The notes under the pieces are model-generated. The model was not told the origin of the DNA and did not search any database. It saw only the letters and a program-made list of their open reading frames with translations. This document shows, one piece after another, positions 11,666 through 24,700 of a stretch of 64,000 bases of DNA (its first letter is position 1; the number at the start of each line of letters is the position of its first letter). The position numbers and the translations under genes were made by a program. The stretch comes from Beroe forskalii (taxonomy: Eukaryota; Ctenophora; Nuda; Beroida; Beroidae): contig WFMF01000334.1 of NCBI GenBank assembly GCA_011033025.1, forward strand, positions 1 through 64,000. The letters run 5' to 3'.

Positions 11666-12261
11666 CCGAACTAAAATTCATATCTATTGAAGTTAATCGT
11701 TATTGAATTATTTTGTCGTTCAAATACTTATACACAAAAAGCAAATGCAACAAAAATGAGTTGAACTTAAAGGACGGCAAACTAAGAAACTTTGAGCAAC
11801 AAATCGAGGGCACAATGTTTTTTTGATTAGTTATTTAATTTTGGTCGCAATTAGATTATTTTTTGAATCTTGCTTAAATCTATATTATTTGATATATTTG
11901 CAAATGCACTGAGGGTGGACAATCTTTGACCTTGAGTAAGTCTTATCAACAGTTTTACGTCATAGGTGCAGATAATATTTTTTTGCAGTTCCCGAGAAAT
12001 TTCTTGCAGTTTGGTTTCATTGTAGCTCACTCGGCGGCGCTTCGCGCCACCTCATTCGCAAAAGCTAGCAGCGTACGCACACCTATGTTGTCAGACGCGC
12101 GCGCTTCGCGCGCGCGCCCGCCGAAGGCGAAGGGGTCAGACAACGTCTGACAACACCTATGCGGGCTTAGGAACGCTGCGCTTTGTAATTGTACCACTAC
12201 CATAGTGCTAGCTGCGCTATGGTTCAAAGCGCTGCGCTTGATCACTATGGTGCATATTAAC
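11666..12261. other. 3' flank of coiled-coil gene with GC hairpins
   Basis: AT-rich to about 12020, then GC-rich palindromes: CGCGCGCGCTTCGCGCGCGCG near 12093-12116, and flanking GTTGTCAGACG / CGTCTGACAAC forming an outer stem (about 12087-12155). No gene is seen. Confidence 0.5.
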
Positions 12262-14712
12262 TTATGGACTATAGCGTTGTGCTATGGATCATAGCGCTTC
12301 CTTGCTCTAAGTCTAACCAGATTCTTAGTTTTACGTGCACGTTTAGGGGAAAAGTGCTGCACTATGGACCATCCGACCATAGCGTTGTATTATGGATCCG
12401 GATCAGAGCGCTGTGCTGGATCAAAGTGTTGCGCTGTGGATCATACCGTTGTGCTGTGGATCATAGCGTTGCGCTATGGATCATAGCGTTGTGCTATGGA
12501 TCATAGCGTTGCGCTTTGGATCATAGCGTTGCGCTTTGGATCATAGCGTTGCGCTTTGGATCATAGCGTTGCGCTTTGGATCATAGCGTTGCGCTGTGGA
12601 TCATAGCGTTGCGCTTTGGATCATAGGGTTACGCTATGGATCATAGCGTTGCGCTTTGGATCATAGGGTTACGCTATGGATCATAGCGTTGCGCTATGGA
12701 TCATAGCGTTGCGCTATGGATCATAGCGTTGCGCTATGGATCATAGCGTTGCGCTATGGATCATAACGTTGCGCTATGGATCATAGCGTTGCGCGGATAT
12801 AGGATCATAGCGTGGATCTATGGATCATAGCGTTGCGCTATGGATCATAGCGTTGCGCTATGGATCATAGCGTTGCGCTATGGATCATAGCGTTGCGCTA
12901 TGGATGGATCATAGCGTTGCGCTATGGATCATAGCGTTGCGCTATGGATCATAGCGTTGCGCTATGGATCATAGCGTTGCGCTATGGATCATAGCGTTGC
13001 GCTATGGATCATAGCGTTGCGCTATGGATCATAGCGTAGCGTTGGATCATGGTTCGCGCTATGGATCATAGCGTTGCGCTATGGCGCTATGGATGGATCA
13101 GCGTTGCGCTATGCGCGTTGCGCCATGGATCATAGCGTTGCTATGGATCATAGCGGATGCGCTATGGATCATAGCGTTGCGCTATGGATCATAGCATTGC
13201 GCTATGGATCATAGCGTTGCGCTATGGATCGTAGCGTTGCGCTATGGATCATAGCGTTGCGCTATGGATCATAGCGTTGCGCTATGGATCATAGCGTTGC
13301 GCTATGGATCATAGCGTTGCGCTATGGATCATAGCGTTGCGCTATGGATCATAGCGTTGCGCTATGGATCATAGCGTTGCGCTATGGATCATAGCGTTGC
13401 GCTATGGATCATAGCGTTGCGCTATGGATCATAGCGTTGCGCTATGGATCATAGCGTTGCGCTATGGATCATAACGTTGCGCTATGGATCATAGCGTTGC
13501 GCCGTTGCGCTATGGATCATAGCGTTGCGCTATGGATCATAGCGTTGCGCTATGGATCATAGCGTTGCGCTATGGATCATAGCGTTGCGCTATGGATCAT
13601 AGCGTTGCGCTATGGATCATAGCGTTGCGCTATGGATCATAGCGTTGCGCTATGGATCATAGCGTTGCGCTATGGATCATAGCGTTGCGCTTTGGATCAT
13701 AGCGTTGCGCTTTGGATCATAGCGTTGCGCTATGGATCATAGCGTTGCGCTTTGGATCATAGGGTTACGCTATGGATCATAGCGTTGCGCTATGGATCAT
13801 AGCGTTGCGCTATGGATCATAGCGTTGCGCTATGGATCAGCGTTGCGTTGCGCTATGGATCATAGCGTTGCGCTATGGATCATAGCGTTGCATGGATCAT
13901 AGCGTTGCGCTATGGATCATAGCGTTGCGCTATGGATCATAACGTTGCGCTATGGATCATAGCGTTGCGCCGTTGCGCTATGGATCATAGCGTTGCGCTA
14001 TGGATCATAGCGTTACGCTATGGATCATAGCGTTGCGCTATGGATCATAGCGTTGCGCTATGGATCATAGCGTTGCGCTATGGATCATAGCGTTGCGCTA
14101 TGGATCATGGCGCTATGGATCATAGCGTTGCGCTATGGATCATAGCGTTGCGCTATGGATCATAGCGTTGCGCTATGGATCATAGCGTTGCGCTATGGAT
14201 CTCAGCGTTGCGCTATGATCATAGCGTTGCGCTATGGATCATAGCGTTGCGCCATGGATCGTAGCGTTGCGCTATGGATCATAGCGTTGCGCTATGGATC
14301 GTTGCGCCATGATCATAGCGTTGCGCTATGGATCATAGCGTTGCGCTATGGATCATAGCGTTGCGCTATGGATCATAGCGTTGCGCTATGGATCATAGCG
14401 TTGCGCTATGGATCATAGCGTTGCGCTATGGATCATAGCGTTGCGCTATGGATCATAGCGTTGCGCTATGGATCATAGCGTTGCGCTATAAATCATAGCA
14501 TTGCGCTATAAATCATAGCGTTGCGCTATTAATCATAGCGTTGCTCTATGGATCATAGCGTTGCGCTATTAATCATAGCGTTGCTCTATGGATCATAGCG
14601 TTGCGCTGTGGATCATAGCGTTGCACTATGGATCATGGCGTTGCACTATGGATCATAGTGATGCACTATGGATCATAGCGTTGCGTTATGGATCATAGAG
14701 CCGCGCTATGGA
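12262..14712. repeat. 20-bp palindromic satellite, about 120 copies
   Basis: Unit CGCTATGGATCATAGCGTTG repeated over about 2.45 kb. Each unit is a 7-bp inverted repeat (CGCTATG/CATAGCG) around the 3-nt loop GAT, followed by the 3-nt spacer TTG. The middle is highly homogeneous; both edges are degenerate (TTTGG, GTGG, TATTAATC variants), the usual pattern of unequal exchange. It lies between two + strand genes and encodes nothing. Confidence 0.95.
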
Positions 14713-16600
14713 TCCTCTCTAATTTTGTAACTTCACTTTTCTCGAAATTTCTCGTTTTCATAGTATAATTAAGTAGTAAGTCACGTAGTTTGTAGAAAAT
14801 ACGCGTATTTTTTCGGAAGCAAATACGTCGTATTTTACTATTTTAATTTTATGACGATTTTTGCACGTTTTTAACACCCTGTAGCAATGTCATGATATAG
14901 CCTCTGCTTATAGGGAGTAGGACACAATAAAACAATGAATTGGGACGAAAAATTCGTTATAGTTATAGTTATACTCATCTTTTTGCACCAATAGACCATT
15001 TTATAGAAGATAATTTGAGGCCGATTACGCGGTGTAGCATTGATGTTGCCTTGCTCTCTGGCTCTCACAGTATTCCTTATTGAGAGAGTGCTCTCTCCCC
15101 ATTGATGGGTTATTACACAGTTTATGCCCTACATGGGACTAATCGAGTGATATTGCTGGCGTATGCTATTAGCACCTGAGCATGCTATTCTCTGCGTCAC
15201 CTGTACTGCAGCAGTAATAGCTCTCCAGCGTATATAAAGAGTAACGACAGGACGGCAGCTTGTTTAAGTTTTTGAGTGTGGAAGGTTACGCCACACTTCT
15301 TACACTGCTCACCACCCCGGATCCTAATCCTCAATTTATAGGAGGAACCTTGTACTTGCACCTGGCCTAGTAGCTCTCTCTCTCTCCTGGAGCAATAAAT
15401 CGTACACTTGCAGGATCAGAGTTGTGTAAGAACTTGTATTTACCGTCCTTTCTATCTTGTTCTTTATGGATCCTTAGTGATAGTTACAGAGGCTCTGAAT
15501 TTCTGCTGATTCGTCGTGTGAAGTAAACTTACAGTGAAGAAGGAAAGTCAAAGTTTCGGAGGTTGGACATATTTTGCATTTTTCAATGCCAACTATCATA
15601 TAAGTATATCCTTGATTCAAAAAGTTTCATTGTAATACCAGTCCCACCTCTCGTACAAATGATGTTGTGCACTTAGTACCTGTTTTTACTCCCACGTACC
15701 AACTACGTCACACAAAGTTCTCTGATCTAAATTAAACGCCTACAACCCACTCAAACTCCAAGTCCAATATTCCCTTACCCGGTAAATACGCCCAAGAAGC
15801 AGGGTTCATTAAATGATTAACTGGCATTTATCCATTTTGCATTAAATTCAAATCAGCATCAATTTAAACAGTTTGATATTTTCACCAATTTTGCGCCACT
15901 TCACTTTATAATATTGCTTTGTACAACTTTTCCTTGGTTTGTATTCCATCAATCCTATTCAAATACTCAGAAAAAGGTAAATTTTGTTTGAATTCAAAGA
16001 TTTTGCTGAAAATTCAACATCGTCTGTCACTGTGACATGTCCACCCCGCGGAACGCCATTGGATATCGAGTGCGTGCGTGTTTCTTATGAAAATAAGAAA
16101 ACATTTGTAGAATAGTTAAGTAGTTATAGTGTAGCCGTCTGCCGTGCTGTAGAGACCACATGAAAGGGGGAGGGGCATAACCATACCATACTTTCATCTG
16201 TGAAGAATCCACCAACCAAAAAAACTTCCTTGTGTTTAGAATTAGAATAGACTTTTACTGTAATAACACTTAGCAGTTATAAGCAGTGCAATGATCGATT
16301 ATGCACTCAGAAGTAACGAACTGAGAGCAAAGTATTTGGCATTAGGTACCATCAAATCTTAAATCAGGAAACACCTTGACTTCCATGTTACAGTAACCTC
16401 CTAACGTTTTAACCCTCAAACTTGCTTAAAGGTTGTCGAAGTTGCCAGTTAATAAACCTCCTCCATTAATCGTTAGTTTACCGCCTGCATTTCCCCTAAC
16501 CAGGGGTGTCGCGCGTAAAACTAGGGATCTGGTTAGAGCAACGCCTGCATCAACACAATCATTCCGTTTCATTAACATATACGTTGGTTTCGCAGGGGTC
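14713..16600. other. Intergenic; possible solo LTR or promoter module
   Basis: No gene is seen. At 15230-15238 there is a TATA-like GTATATAAAG, followed about 160 bp later by a CT run and AATAAA (about 15394), a spacing typical of an LTR R region. I could not find TG/CA ends with a matching target duplication, so a solo LTR is only a suggestion. The rest is AT-rich single-copy sequence that must include the upstream region of the C16orf89-like gene. Confidence 0.35.
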
Positions 16601-16625
16601 AGCAGAATTTGCTATTATAGAGTTG

Positions 16626-19600
16626 ATGAGGCTTTTGTTTCCCACATTGGTACTGGTGCTGTGTGACTCCGCCCTGATCCGCCCCACTTCGAATGGCGGC
16701 ACTCACTTTGTGCTGGAGGATGTGCACAAGGCATTGGATGCACTGGAGAACCTGCTCAAGTACTTCGATGCCAACAGGGGCTCCCTCATTGTGGACTCCA
16801 TGTGGGGCATTAGAATGATTCAAGGTAAACGGCTAAAGCTGTGTCTGGAAATATTTTAGCTTAAAGTCTGGAAATATTTAAATGAGCACCGGTTGAATTT
16901 TCCCAAAAACTAATATTTGAGTTGATGTATGACTGATTTGGGACACGTCGCGTCTGATTATTAAGGCCTTACTCTTAGTGTTAAGCTCTTACTCTCTCAG
17001 TCTCAAAAATAAAATGCGAGGCAAGTTTCATTTAGAAGGGCGAGAAACTTAATGATTGATGCATAACATTAACTATGAATATTTATTCAAAGATTTCATG
17101 GTATCAACTTCCTGTCTCTGTCAGTTGAAGAGCTTGTCTAGGAGTTATTCAAAGAAAACGTGAGGTTGATTTTATAGAGAAAACCAAGGAACTAAAAACA
17201 ATAAGACAAATTTTATGATTTTCGATCCTATATCGACTATGACCAGCTATAAGTATACCAAGCAGAAAATCCGAATGTGTCAAATCTAAACCATGATGGT
17301 GCAGGTGGCTTGGAAGACACACTCCAGAAAGTTCCTCAAGACGCCGAACTAGAAAGAATCTTCTCCAGAATCACCAGGATCTCCAGCTATGCTCGAGAGG
17401 TGGCAGAACGGGGGATATTCTACGCGAAACGCAACGCAGCAGTGCAGTTCAACAAATTCGCTGAGCTCCTCACCAAACCTTTCATCTACCAAAACCTCCT
17501 GAGTGGGAACACGGGAAGAGTGGACTTGGGTAAGCTTCTTTTAGTTCCTTTCCATTATTGGACGCTGGTATAAGTAAAGAAAACTATAGTGTATACCATA
17601 ATTACCACATTGGACTTACTACCTTATTGGAAATAATTATTTGGTATGACTTGACACGTATCTTCTAGTTCTCAAAGCTCACTGGTAACTTTTCACTGCT
17701 CACCCTCACTTGCCTGATATTTTCATCATGGAATGCGTGAATTATAATATGTTCATACGTGCAACTCCAGAGTATGATTTCAGAATTTAGAATTTTTAAT
17801 AAGCGTACCAGTTTAAAGCATTTAACTTCAAGCATTCGAATTTTAATGATTGAAGATAAACCCCTAGCTGATTCATGAAACTATGATTTTGATAGCCAGC
17901 TTATTAAAACTTAAATGATATTTCAAAGATTTATCGGTGCTTGATAACACATTCTTGTCACGTTGAGTGAGCATTTCTTTGCACAAAGTAACTGTAATAA
18001 ACACCGACATTTTAACATTTAAGGCATAATCAAAATCTTAGATACTACCAATTTTAAATGAAAGGTTAACTTTAAGTCAATTCGGGTGAAAAGCTTTTAG
18101 GGCCTCGCTAAAGTGCAGCATTGATGACTTTTTATTTTGATAGGTGCAAGACTCAAGAGGCGCTAAACAATCTTATATCTCTGTGCAGGGTTAGTGTTCG
18201 GCGAAGACAGTAAACTGAATATAGAACCCAAAGACAGCGATGATTGCCTCATGGGGACCATCGGCAGCGGCCACTACCAAGGATCCAAGTGCACGGTGCG
18301 ACATAATTCACAGCCGAATTAGTAAACTGTTTAACCTGCTCAATAATGAGTAGCGATGATTGGATAAATTGACGCAGAAATGACTTAATGAAGAAAGAAT
18401 CATGAATTTGATCCCATATAAGAGCAAAATGTTAAATGAGATCTTGTTTCAGATAACAGAGAAGTGCTGGAATCAAATCACAGACAAAGGACAAAGAGAG
18501 TACTCGATAACACACCAGTTGCTCTTTTTCTTCCTCATCAAACACTACAATTGCTCGGAGGCAATCGTGCCCATGGGAGGACAACGGACGGTCGCTAAAA
18601 TGGCGCAGGTTTTCTGCACCAATATCTTCTCAGAAATGGAGGCAATATTTGAGAGAGGAGTGGACCCGGGAGTGGACCAGGACCTAGTCATGGAGCAGGT
18701 ACCTCACATTCTCCACGGCTACCTTGCATCCGTTATCTATACTTCTATAGATCTGTCTCGATGGTTTGGAAATTCTATAAATAAATTGCTGTTCTTACGT
18801 ATTACTATTAGATTTAGAAGAAACCAGTTTTCAAACACAAGGAAATGTTTCCGACGTTTGACAGTATTTCGCATTGCCAGGTAACGTTTTGCGGCGGGGC
18901 AGGTTTTATCGATGACTTCGTTCGGCCGGGTGTCCTGGAGATGATGCTGGATTGGCAGCGGCAGGACGGCTGCTATGCTCCGTACGATGGCTCTCATCTG
19001 GTGGATGCCCTGGCACTCTACAACTCAAAACGAGCCAAGGCAAGGGCTGACAATAGGGCAAGACTGCTGAGGAACATCGGAGGTGTCATGAACGCAGAAA
19101 ACAAGTTCATGATGAGGAAACCTCTCTCGGAAGCAGAACTCAGAGGTAATTTAAACTCCTAAATAAACCTCCGGATTCATTTTCAAGTCAAAAATAGCAT
19201 GAAAATCTCATGATGATTGCAATCATGTTAAGCAAATTAAAAAAGCAATATCTGGCGTTTTCACTTTTCATTGTAAAAAGTCAAACTGTTTCGGCCACCA
19301 GTAACATCAAACTGGAAATGGCCCACTAACCACTCACCTGGACCGTGTAGGTCCCTAACAGTAACAAATAACACCAAAAACAGTAACAACTAACACCACC
19401 ACTCCTCAGACGGGTGCATGATGCACATGAGCGCAGTGGCTGGAGGAGCACTGACTATCTACGTAAGAGCAGTGCTGCACCACCGACTCTACGCCCCCTC
19501 CCCACTCCACACCTCCCCACTCTACCACTCGCCACTCAGGCTGGACTCGTGCTTGCTCCTCGTGATCCTCTCCATGACACTCCTCGTGCTCGTGCGCCTG

Positions 19601-19678
19601 TGCTCGCCTCGTTTGAGGTGTGCAAAGAGGGTGCTCGGCATGCTCAGTAGGCGAAATATGCAGTGTCAGTTAGTTTAA
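16626..19678 (+). CDS. C16orf89-family (DUF4735) protein, complete, six exons
   Basis: Exons 16626-16824, 17305-17529, 18189-18295, 18453-18698, 18881-19145 and 19410-19678 all have GT-AG borders and compatible phases; the total is 1311 nt, 436 aa. The start is the ATG that opens a signal peptide (MRLLFPTLVLVLCDSALI). Family landmarks, recognised by comparison with what I recall of human C16orf89: a heptad-like N-terminal half (HKALDALENLLKYFDANRG), DDCLMGT, YSITHQLLFFFLIKHYNCSE, VTFCGGAGFIDDF and DGCMMHMSAVAGGALTIY. Conserved cysteines suggest a secreted or luminal disulfide-bonded fold. Unlike my memory of the vertebrate protein, a hydrophobic segment near residues 394-410 (DSCLLLVILSMTLLVLV) may anchor the C-terminus. 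The biochemical function of the family is not known to me. Confidence 0.88.
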
Positions 19679-20810
19679 AATATGTTTTTATTTGTTAATC
19701 TAGCATATATATTCATCGTTATCACGGCCCAGATATTTCAAATCAAACTTAAATATATCAACTTGATGAAATTGAAAAATTTAAACCCAATTTTAATACA
19801 CTAAATATATTGATATAAAAATATCTTTTAAATTATTATTGCTATTTATGTTTTAATTTTTTCATCATTAACACGATACTGATCATTAAATACAATTTTT
19901 ACGTCTAACTGAGAGGAAAAGCAACGTTTTCATTGTTTCGAATTATTAGTCAAATACGTGCTTGCTTCCATTCCTCGCAATCCCACCCTAATCTGAGACT
20001 TGAGTTGAAATTTGTTATTCACTACTCACTAATACATAACTTATTCTATTAAGTAGATCAAGATGTCGCGAGTTCTGAGAACGCCTTCTGAAATTCCCAC
20101 ACGACCGCCATTTGTACGTACGTGATACTGATTTAACAGTATAACACGTACATAAAAGGTGCCGTGAGACTCAAAACCTTCAGAATGATACTCATTTCCC
20201 GAAGTTGCGAAGTAACAATTTGACGAAGAAATATGCGGGGGATTGTTTAAGAAATTACGTAGTATAACTCAGCAACCTCGTATAAAATGATTTAAAGCTA
20301 AAAACCAGGCGCAATTAAGAGAGATAAGAAATGATCCTTGGCTACGGTTGATGAAATAGGCCACTTGCACTAAAATAGGGGTTCGATCACGTCATCGATT
20401 GACCACATTACACTATGATGATGACGTCATCCCTACTGCCTATCGATATTTCATCGTGCGGCTCGCAGCACATCTGTAGTCTCATAGTCGTTAATTAGAG
20501 TAGTTGGAACTCCTCAATTATTGCTGATAGCACAAGGATATCAATATGATTCTTCAGACCGATTGAGTCATATCATGATAAGAACTATAATCTGAGCAGA
20601 TAACAGGGGGCACTCTGTTTCCTCAAGATGGGGCATCCTCCCCTCTATTGATGGTGACCATGGGCAGCCCGGCACAGGGGACAAGTCCCTCTCACTCCCC
20701 CATAACTATTAGTCTCAGGCAGTAGCTGTCAGTATACTATACATAACAATCTGATAGACACAGAATTAAAAACCTATGGTGACTATATATGGTAGCATAT
20801 GAGAGTGTAG
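19679..20810. other. Convergent 3' flanks of C16orf89-like and alpha2/delta genes
   Basis: 19679-19930 is very AT-rich and likely holds the + strand 3' UTR. From 19931 the sequence is the source of the duplicate at 1995-6911 and, read on the minus strand, is the 3' UTR or flank of the alpha2/delta gene. No ORF is convincing. Confidence 0.5.
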
Positions 20811-21778
20811 TTAGGGGGGTGTGTACCCGCTGTACGTGTAATACTGTTCTGAACACTTCCAGGTGCCTTCCTTGGTCGACACGTTGGAGTCCAGCTTGTC
20901 GAAGCAGATCTGCTGCGACAGGTCGGAGTTCCACTGCGACACCGGAGACTCGCACAGCTCGGTGAAGTAGTGCTCCTTAGTTCGGTTTATTTTCGGACAC
21001 ACGCAGTCCTTGTTGTTGTCGATGATGAGCAGCACGTTGGAGTCCGGCAGCGGGCTGATCGTAATGTTCTTGGTGCAGTCACCACACTTCACGCTGTCCT
21101 GGTACGGCTCCGTCTTGGAGAAGTCCCGGAAATACGTTTCCTCGTTCTCGCAACACATGACCATCTTCCTGCGCCGGTGGGTGGCCTCAGTGCCCCCCTT
21201 GTCGATGAACAAGTTGCCCATGAAGAGAAGGAGGAGTCTCCAAACACTGCCCAGGATGATGCTGAGCGAGCGGAGGGGCGTGGTGAGGGAGGAGGCTGCT
21301 GAACTCTCCTGGCTTTGATTCTCTTCCTCACACAGCCGCTGACAGTCCTTCACCTGGGCAAAGGATGGGTTAGAAAGCCAGGGGTACATCATAGGAATGA
21401 GAAAGGATAGAAGTGAGGATAGAAGGATAGAAGTGAGAATGCTACAATATTAACGAGTTATTAGCTGGGTTCCAGTCTAAAGCTAAGGTGAAAATGGTTT
21501 GGAGGAAGTTTAAGACTTGGGGATCTGGGGAACAGCTAAATGTTACCACGGCACCCACGTACCTTGTACTGATAAAAGAACTTCGACTTCTTGACGAAGT
21601 CAGTTATGGGCGAGTTCTTGTCAAAGAACCTCAGGTCCTTCACATCTGCAGATGGTTTGTAGCCGTCCTCGGTACTGAAGATGATGAAGGCGTTCTCATC
21701 AAGGAGCGTGATGGCTGTATCGTCGAACTTAGTGCCGAACCCAGTCCGAAGGTAGTAGCGGAGTGCCTTTAACTGTAT
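20811..21778 (-). other. alpha2/delta exons 15-16: C-terminal region
   Basis: Exon 15 (21563-21778) encodes [17 protein letters not shown], equivalent to the family's vILDdGGFllms block. Exon 16 (20811-21353) has [10 protein letters not shown], an amphipathic stretch ([20 protein letters not shown]), [26 protein letters not shown] and [20 protein letters not shown], then stops right after SGYTPP. Family members normally end in a short hydrophobic tail serving as GPI signal or membrane anchor. That tail is absent here unless the C-run at 20816-20821 contains an indel. Confidence 0.88.
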
Positions 21779-24700
21779 CTGGAGATAATTTTAGATGAGA
21801 GTTAAATAAGCATTTATTCAGTGAGACAACAGGGATAAATGAACTGAATCCAAATTGTATAAAAGGCAGCACAGCAGAGCTACTCCTATATAGAATATAA
21901 ATGGGTTAATAAGTTAATGAAATATAGTATAATAGTTCAATCAATGATGATCAGAATATATAATAATAATCAATATCAATGAGGATAATATATAATCAAT
22001 ATCAATCATAACATCTTCCCTTCTCACAAAGAAGCTATTGGTCAACTGGAAACAAAGAATAAAACAAACACCAATAACTCAAGTATCCTAGTATGGAATG
22101 AATCGATCAACCTTACTTTTAGGTCTAACACTCTTCCTCACACTCACTTCATATGAAAAAGTATCCATGTTAAATTTTGTTAATTCAATCACAGGTTTAA
22201 TGTGAGGTTTCAACAAAGTTAAAGTTTCATGCTCTACATTGAGTGAGTTGTCAATATTATCACTACTTATATCAGAATCCACATTATCAGAATATATTTC
22301 ACTAATATTATCATCAACAAATTCTGAACAGTCTGAATAAATGTCATCATCCAGATGGGCAACCATGGGTGAGTTTGGCCATTTCTCATTTGTTTTCAAT
22401 AGATGTTGCCTATTTCGTCGGAACATTTCACCATCCAGAGTTTCCACAATGTAGGACCGTGGGTTTTCATCATGATTTCTGATAACATTTGCCCTGGTTG
22501 TCCACTTATTATTTTTCCACATCCTTACTTTATCATCTGGCATCAATGGAGGTAAGTCACGTGTGTGCATGTTTGCATACTAAGCGGTTACATGTCGAAG
22601 TGGTGACCGTATACCGCAACTTACATGGTCGAGGCGACAGCCGAGACTGTGTAAGTTGGATAATGGACGAGGCGTGCCGAGTTCATTATCGAAGGTATAC
22701 GGTCACAGCTGAGATCATGGAACCGGATTATACCCCGACCGGAAACAGCTTGGACCGACTATTCTCTGACCAAACAACAGTATTTCTTCCCACTCGGGTC
22801 TGACGACCCTCGTCCGGATTCAACGCTTAAGTAGATTTTTGAGTGCTCCTTTATAAAATCAAATTTCATATTAAGCTTTTTTGCGATGTAATTTAGTGGA
22901 GACCGTATAATAAGCGGTTACATGTCGAAGTGGTGACCGTATACCGCAACTTACATGGTCGAGGCGACAGCCGAGACTGTGTAAGTTGGATAATGGACGA
23001 GGCGTGCCGAGTTCATTATCGTAGGTATACGGTCACAGCTGAGATCATGGAACCGGATTATACCCCGACCGGAAATAGCTTTGGCCGACTATTGTCTGAC
23101 CAAGCAACAGTATTTCTTCCCACTCGGGTCTGACGACCCTCGTCCGGATTCAACGCTTAAGTAGATATTTGAGTGCTCCTTTATGAAATAAAATTTCATT
23201 TCAAGCTTTTTTACACTGTAATTCAGTGGAGACCGTATAACCAAACTTACACGGTCGCTAAAACAAGCTTTGGAGGGGTATAACCAAACTTACACGGTCG
23301 CTAAAACAAGCTTGGGAGGGGTATAATTTTGGTTATATAGTTTTCTTTGGACTGCAGCTGGTTTTCTGGTGACATGGGAATTCAAGTGAGTGATAATAGA
23401 GCGATTCATCAACAGCTCTGCAGGAGACTTATCACAGTCTGGGAATGGGGTTGTTCTGTAAGCCAGCAAGGCTTTATCAACATCACTATTACTAACATGG
23501 GCTTTCTTTATCAAGTTTTTGACAGTCTGTACACTACGTTCAACTTTGGCATTTCCTCTTGGAAAATAGGGATCCGATTTTTCATGCTTGAATTCCCATT
23601 CTTTTGCAAACTTATTGAACTCGTCTGATATAAACTGTGGCCCTCCATCACTGACTACAATTTCTGGGATTCCATGACATGAAAACACATTCTTGATTCT
23701 TTCAATCATAACTTTGCTCGTCCCATGTGCAGCTCCCTTATTCAACAACATAACTTCTGGAAAACAAGAATAATAATCAGTGATTATGAGATAATGGAAT
23801 AAGTTGTCAAGATGGAAGATATCCATTCCTACTGTTTGCCAAGGTGAGTCTACTTCTCGTGACAGGTTTGGCAACTTTGGCTGAGCATTTCTGTGCTCTA
23901 TGCACACTGAGCAGTCTTTAACATAATCCTCAATGTCACGGACCATGTGTGGCCAAAAGAAATATGTTTTTGCCCTGATGAGACATTTTCCAATTCCTAG
24001 GTGGCCTTCGTGTACTCTTTCTTTAACAAGTTTTCTGAGTGCTTTTGGAATGACCAGTTTTTCCCCCTTATAAATTAGGTTATCTTCAACTGTCAAACAA
24101 TCACGATATTGCCAAAAATCTCTTAGATCCTGTGGCAACTGTTTGTGTTCTTTTGGCCAACCATTCCTTATTACATTAACAAGCTTGTTCAACATGGGGT
24201 CTTTAACAGTTTCATTTTTGAATTCAGTCATTCTTTCTGTTGAAATGGGATGGCTCTTGGTTACCATGTGAACTTGCTCTTCGAGCTCCACAATTTCTGC
24301 TTCTTTAGTACCTTCCTCAGGCAATCTTGACAATGCATCTGCTATCTTTAGGGACAAACCTGGAGCATACTTCACAACCATGCCAGGATATTTTTGCAAA
24401 AAGAGCATCATCCTTTGAATTCTGGCAGGTATCTCAAAGATTTGTTTTTTGAACAAATTTTCTAATGGCTTATGGTCATTCTCAATTTCAAATTTATGTC
24501 CATAGGTATAATGATGAAATCTTGAACATCCAAAGACAATTGACAGACATTCTTTTTCAATTTGAGCATAGTTCTTTTCAGTTTTTGTTAGTGTTCTGCT
24601 AGCATAACTTATTGGTAGCCATTGGTCATCATGTTTCTGGAGGAGTACAGCCCCAAGGCCATATTCTGAGGCATCTGCTGATATTTTGATCTGTTTTTGG

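Noticed and set aside
12262..14712. CRISPR-like array
   Set aside because: There are no unique spacers; the spacer is the constant TTG, in a eukaryotic genome.
15225..15410. Definite solo LTR
   Set aside because: TATA and AATAAA spacing fits, but no TG/CA ends with target duplication were found; kept only as a suggestion.
22489..23133. Two related ORFs of 67-104 codons in + orientation
   Set aside because: They fall within the dimeric insertion and are the same palindrome-rich unit read twice.
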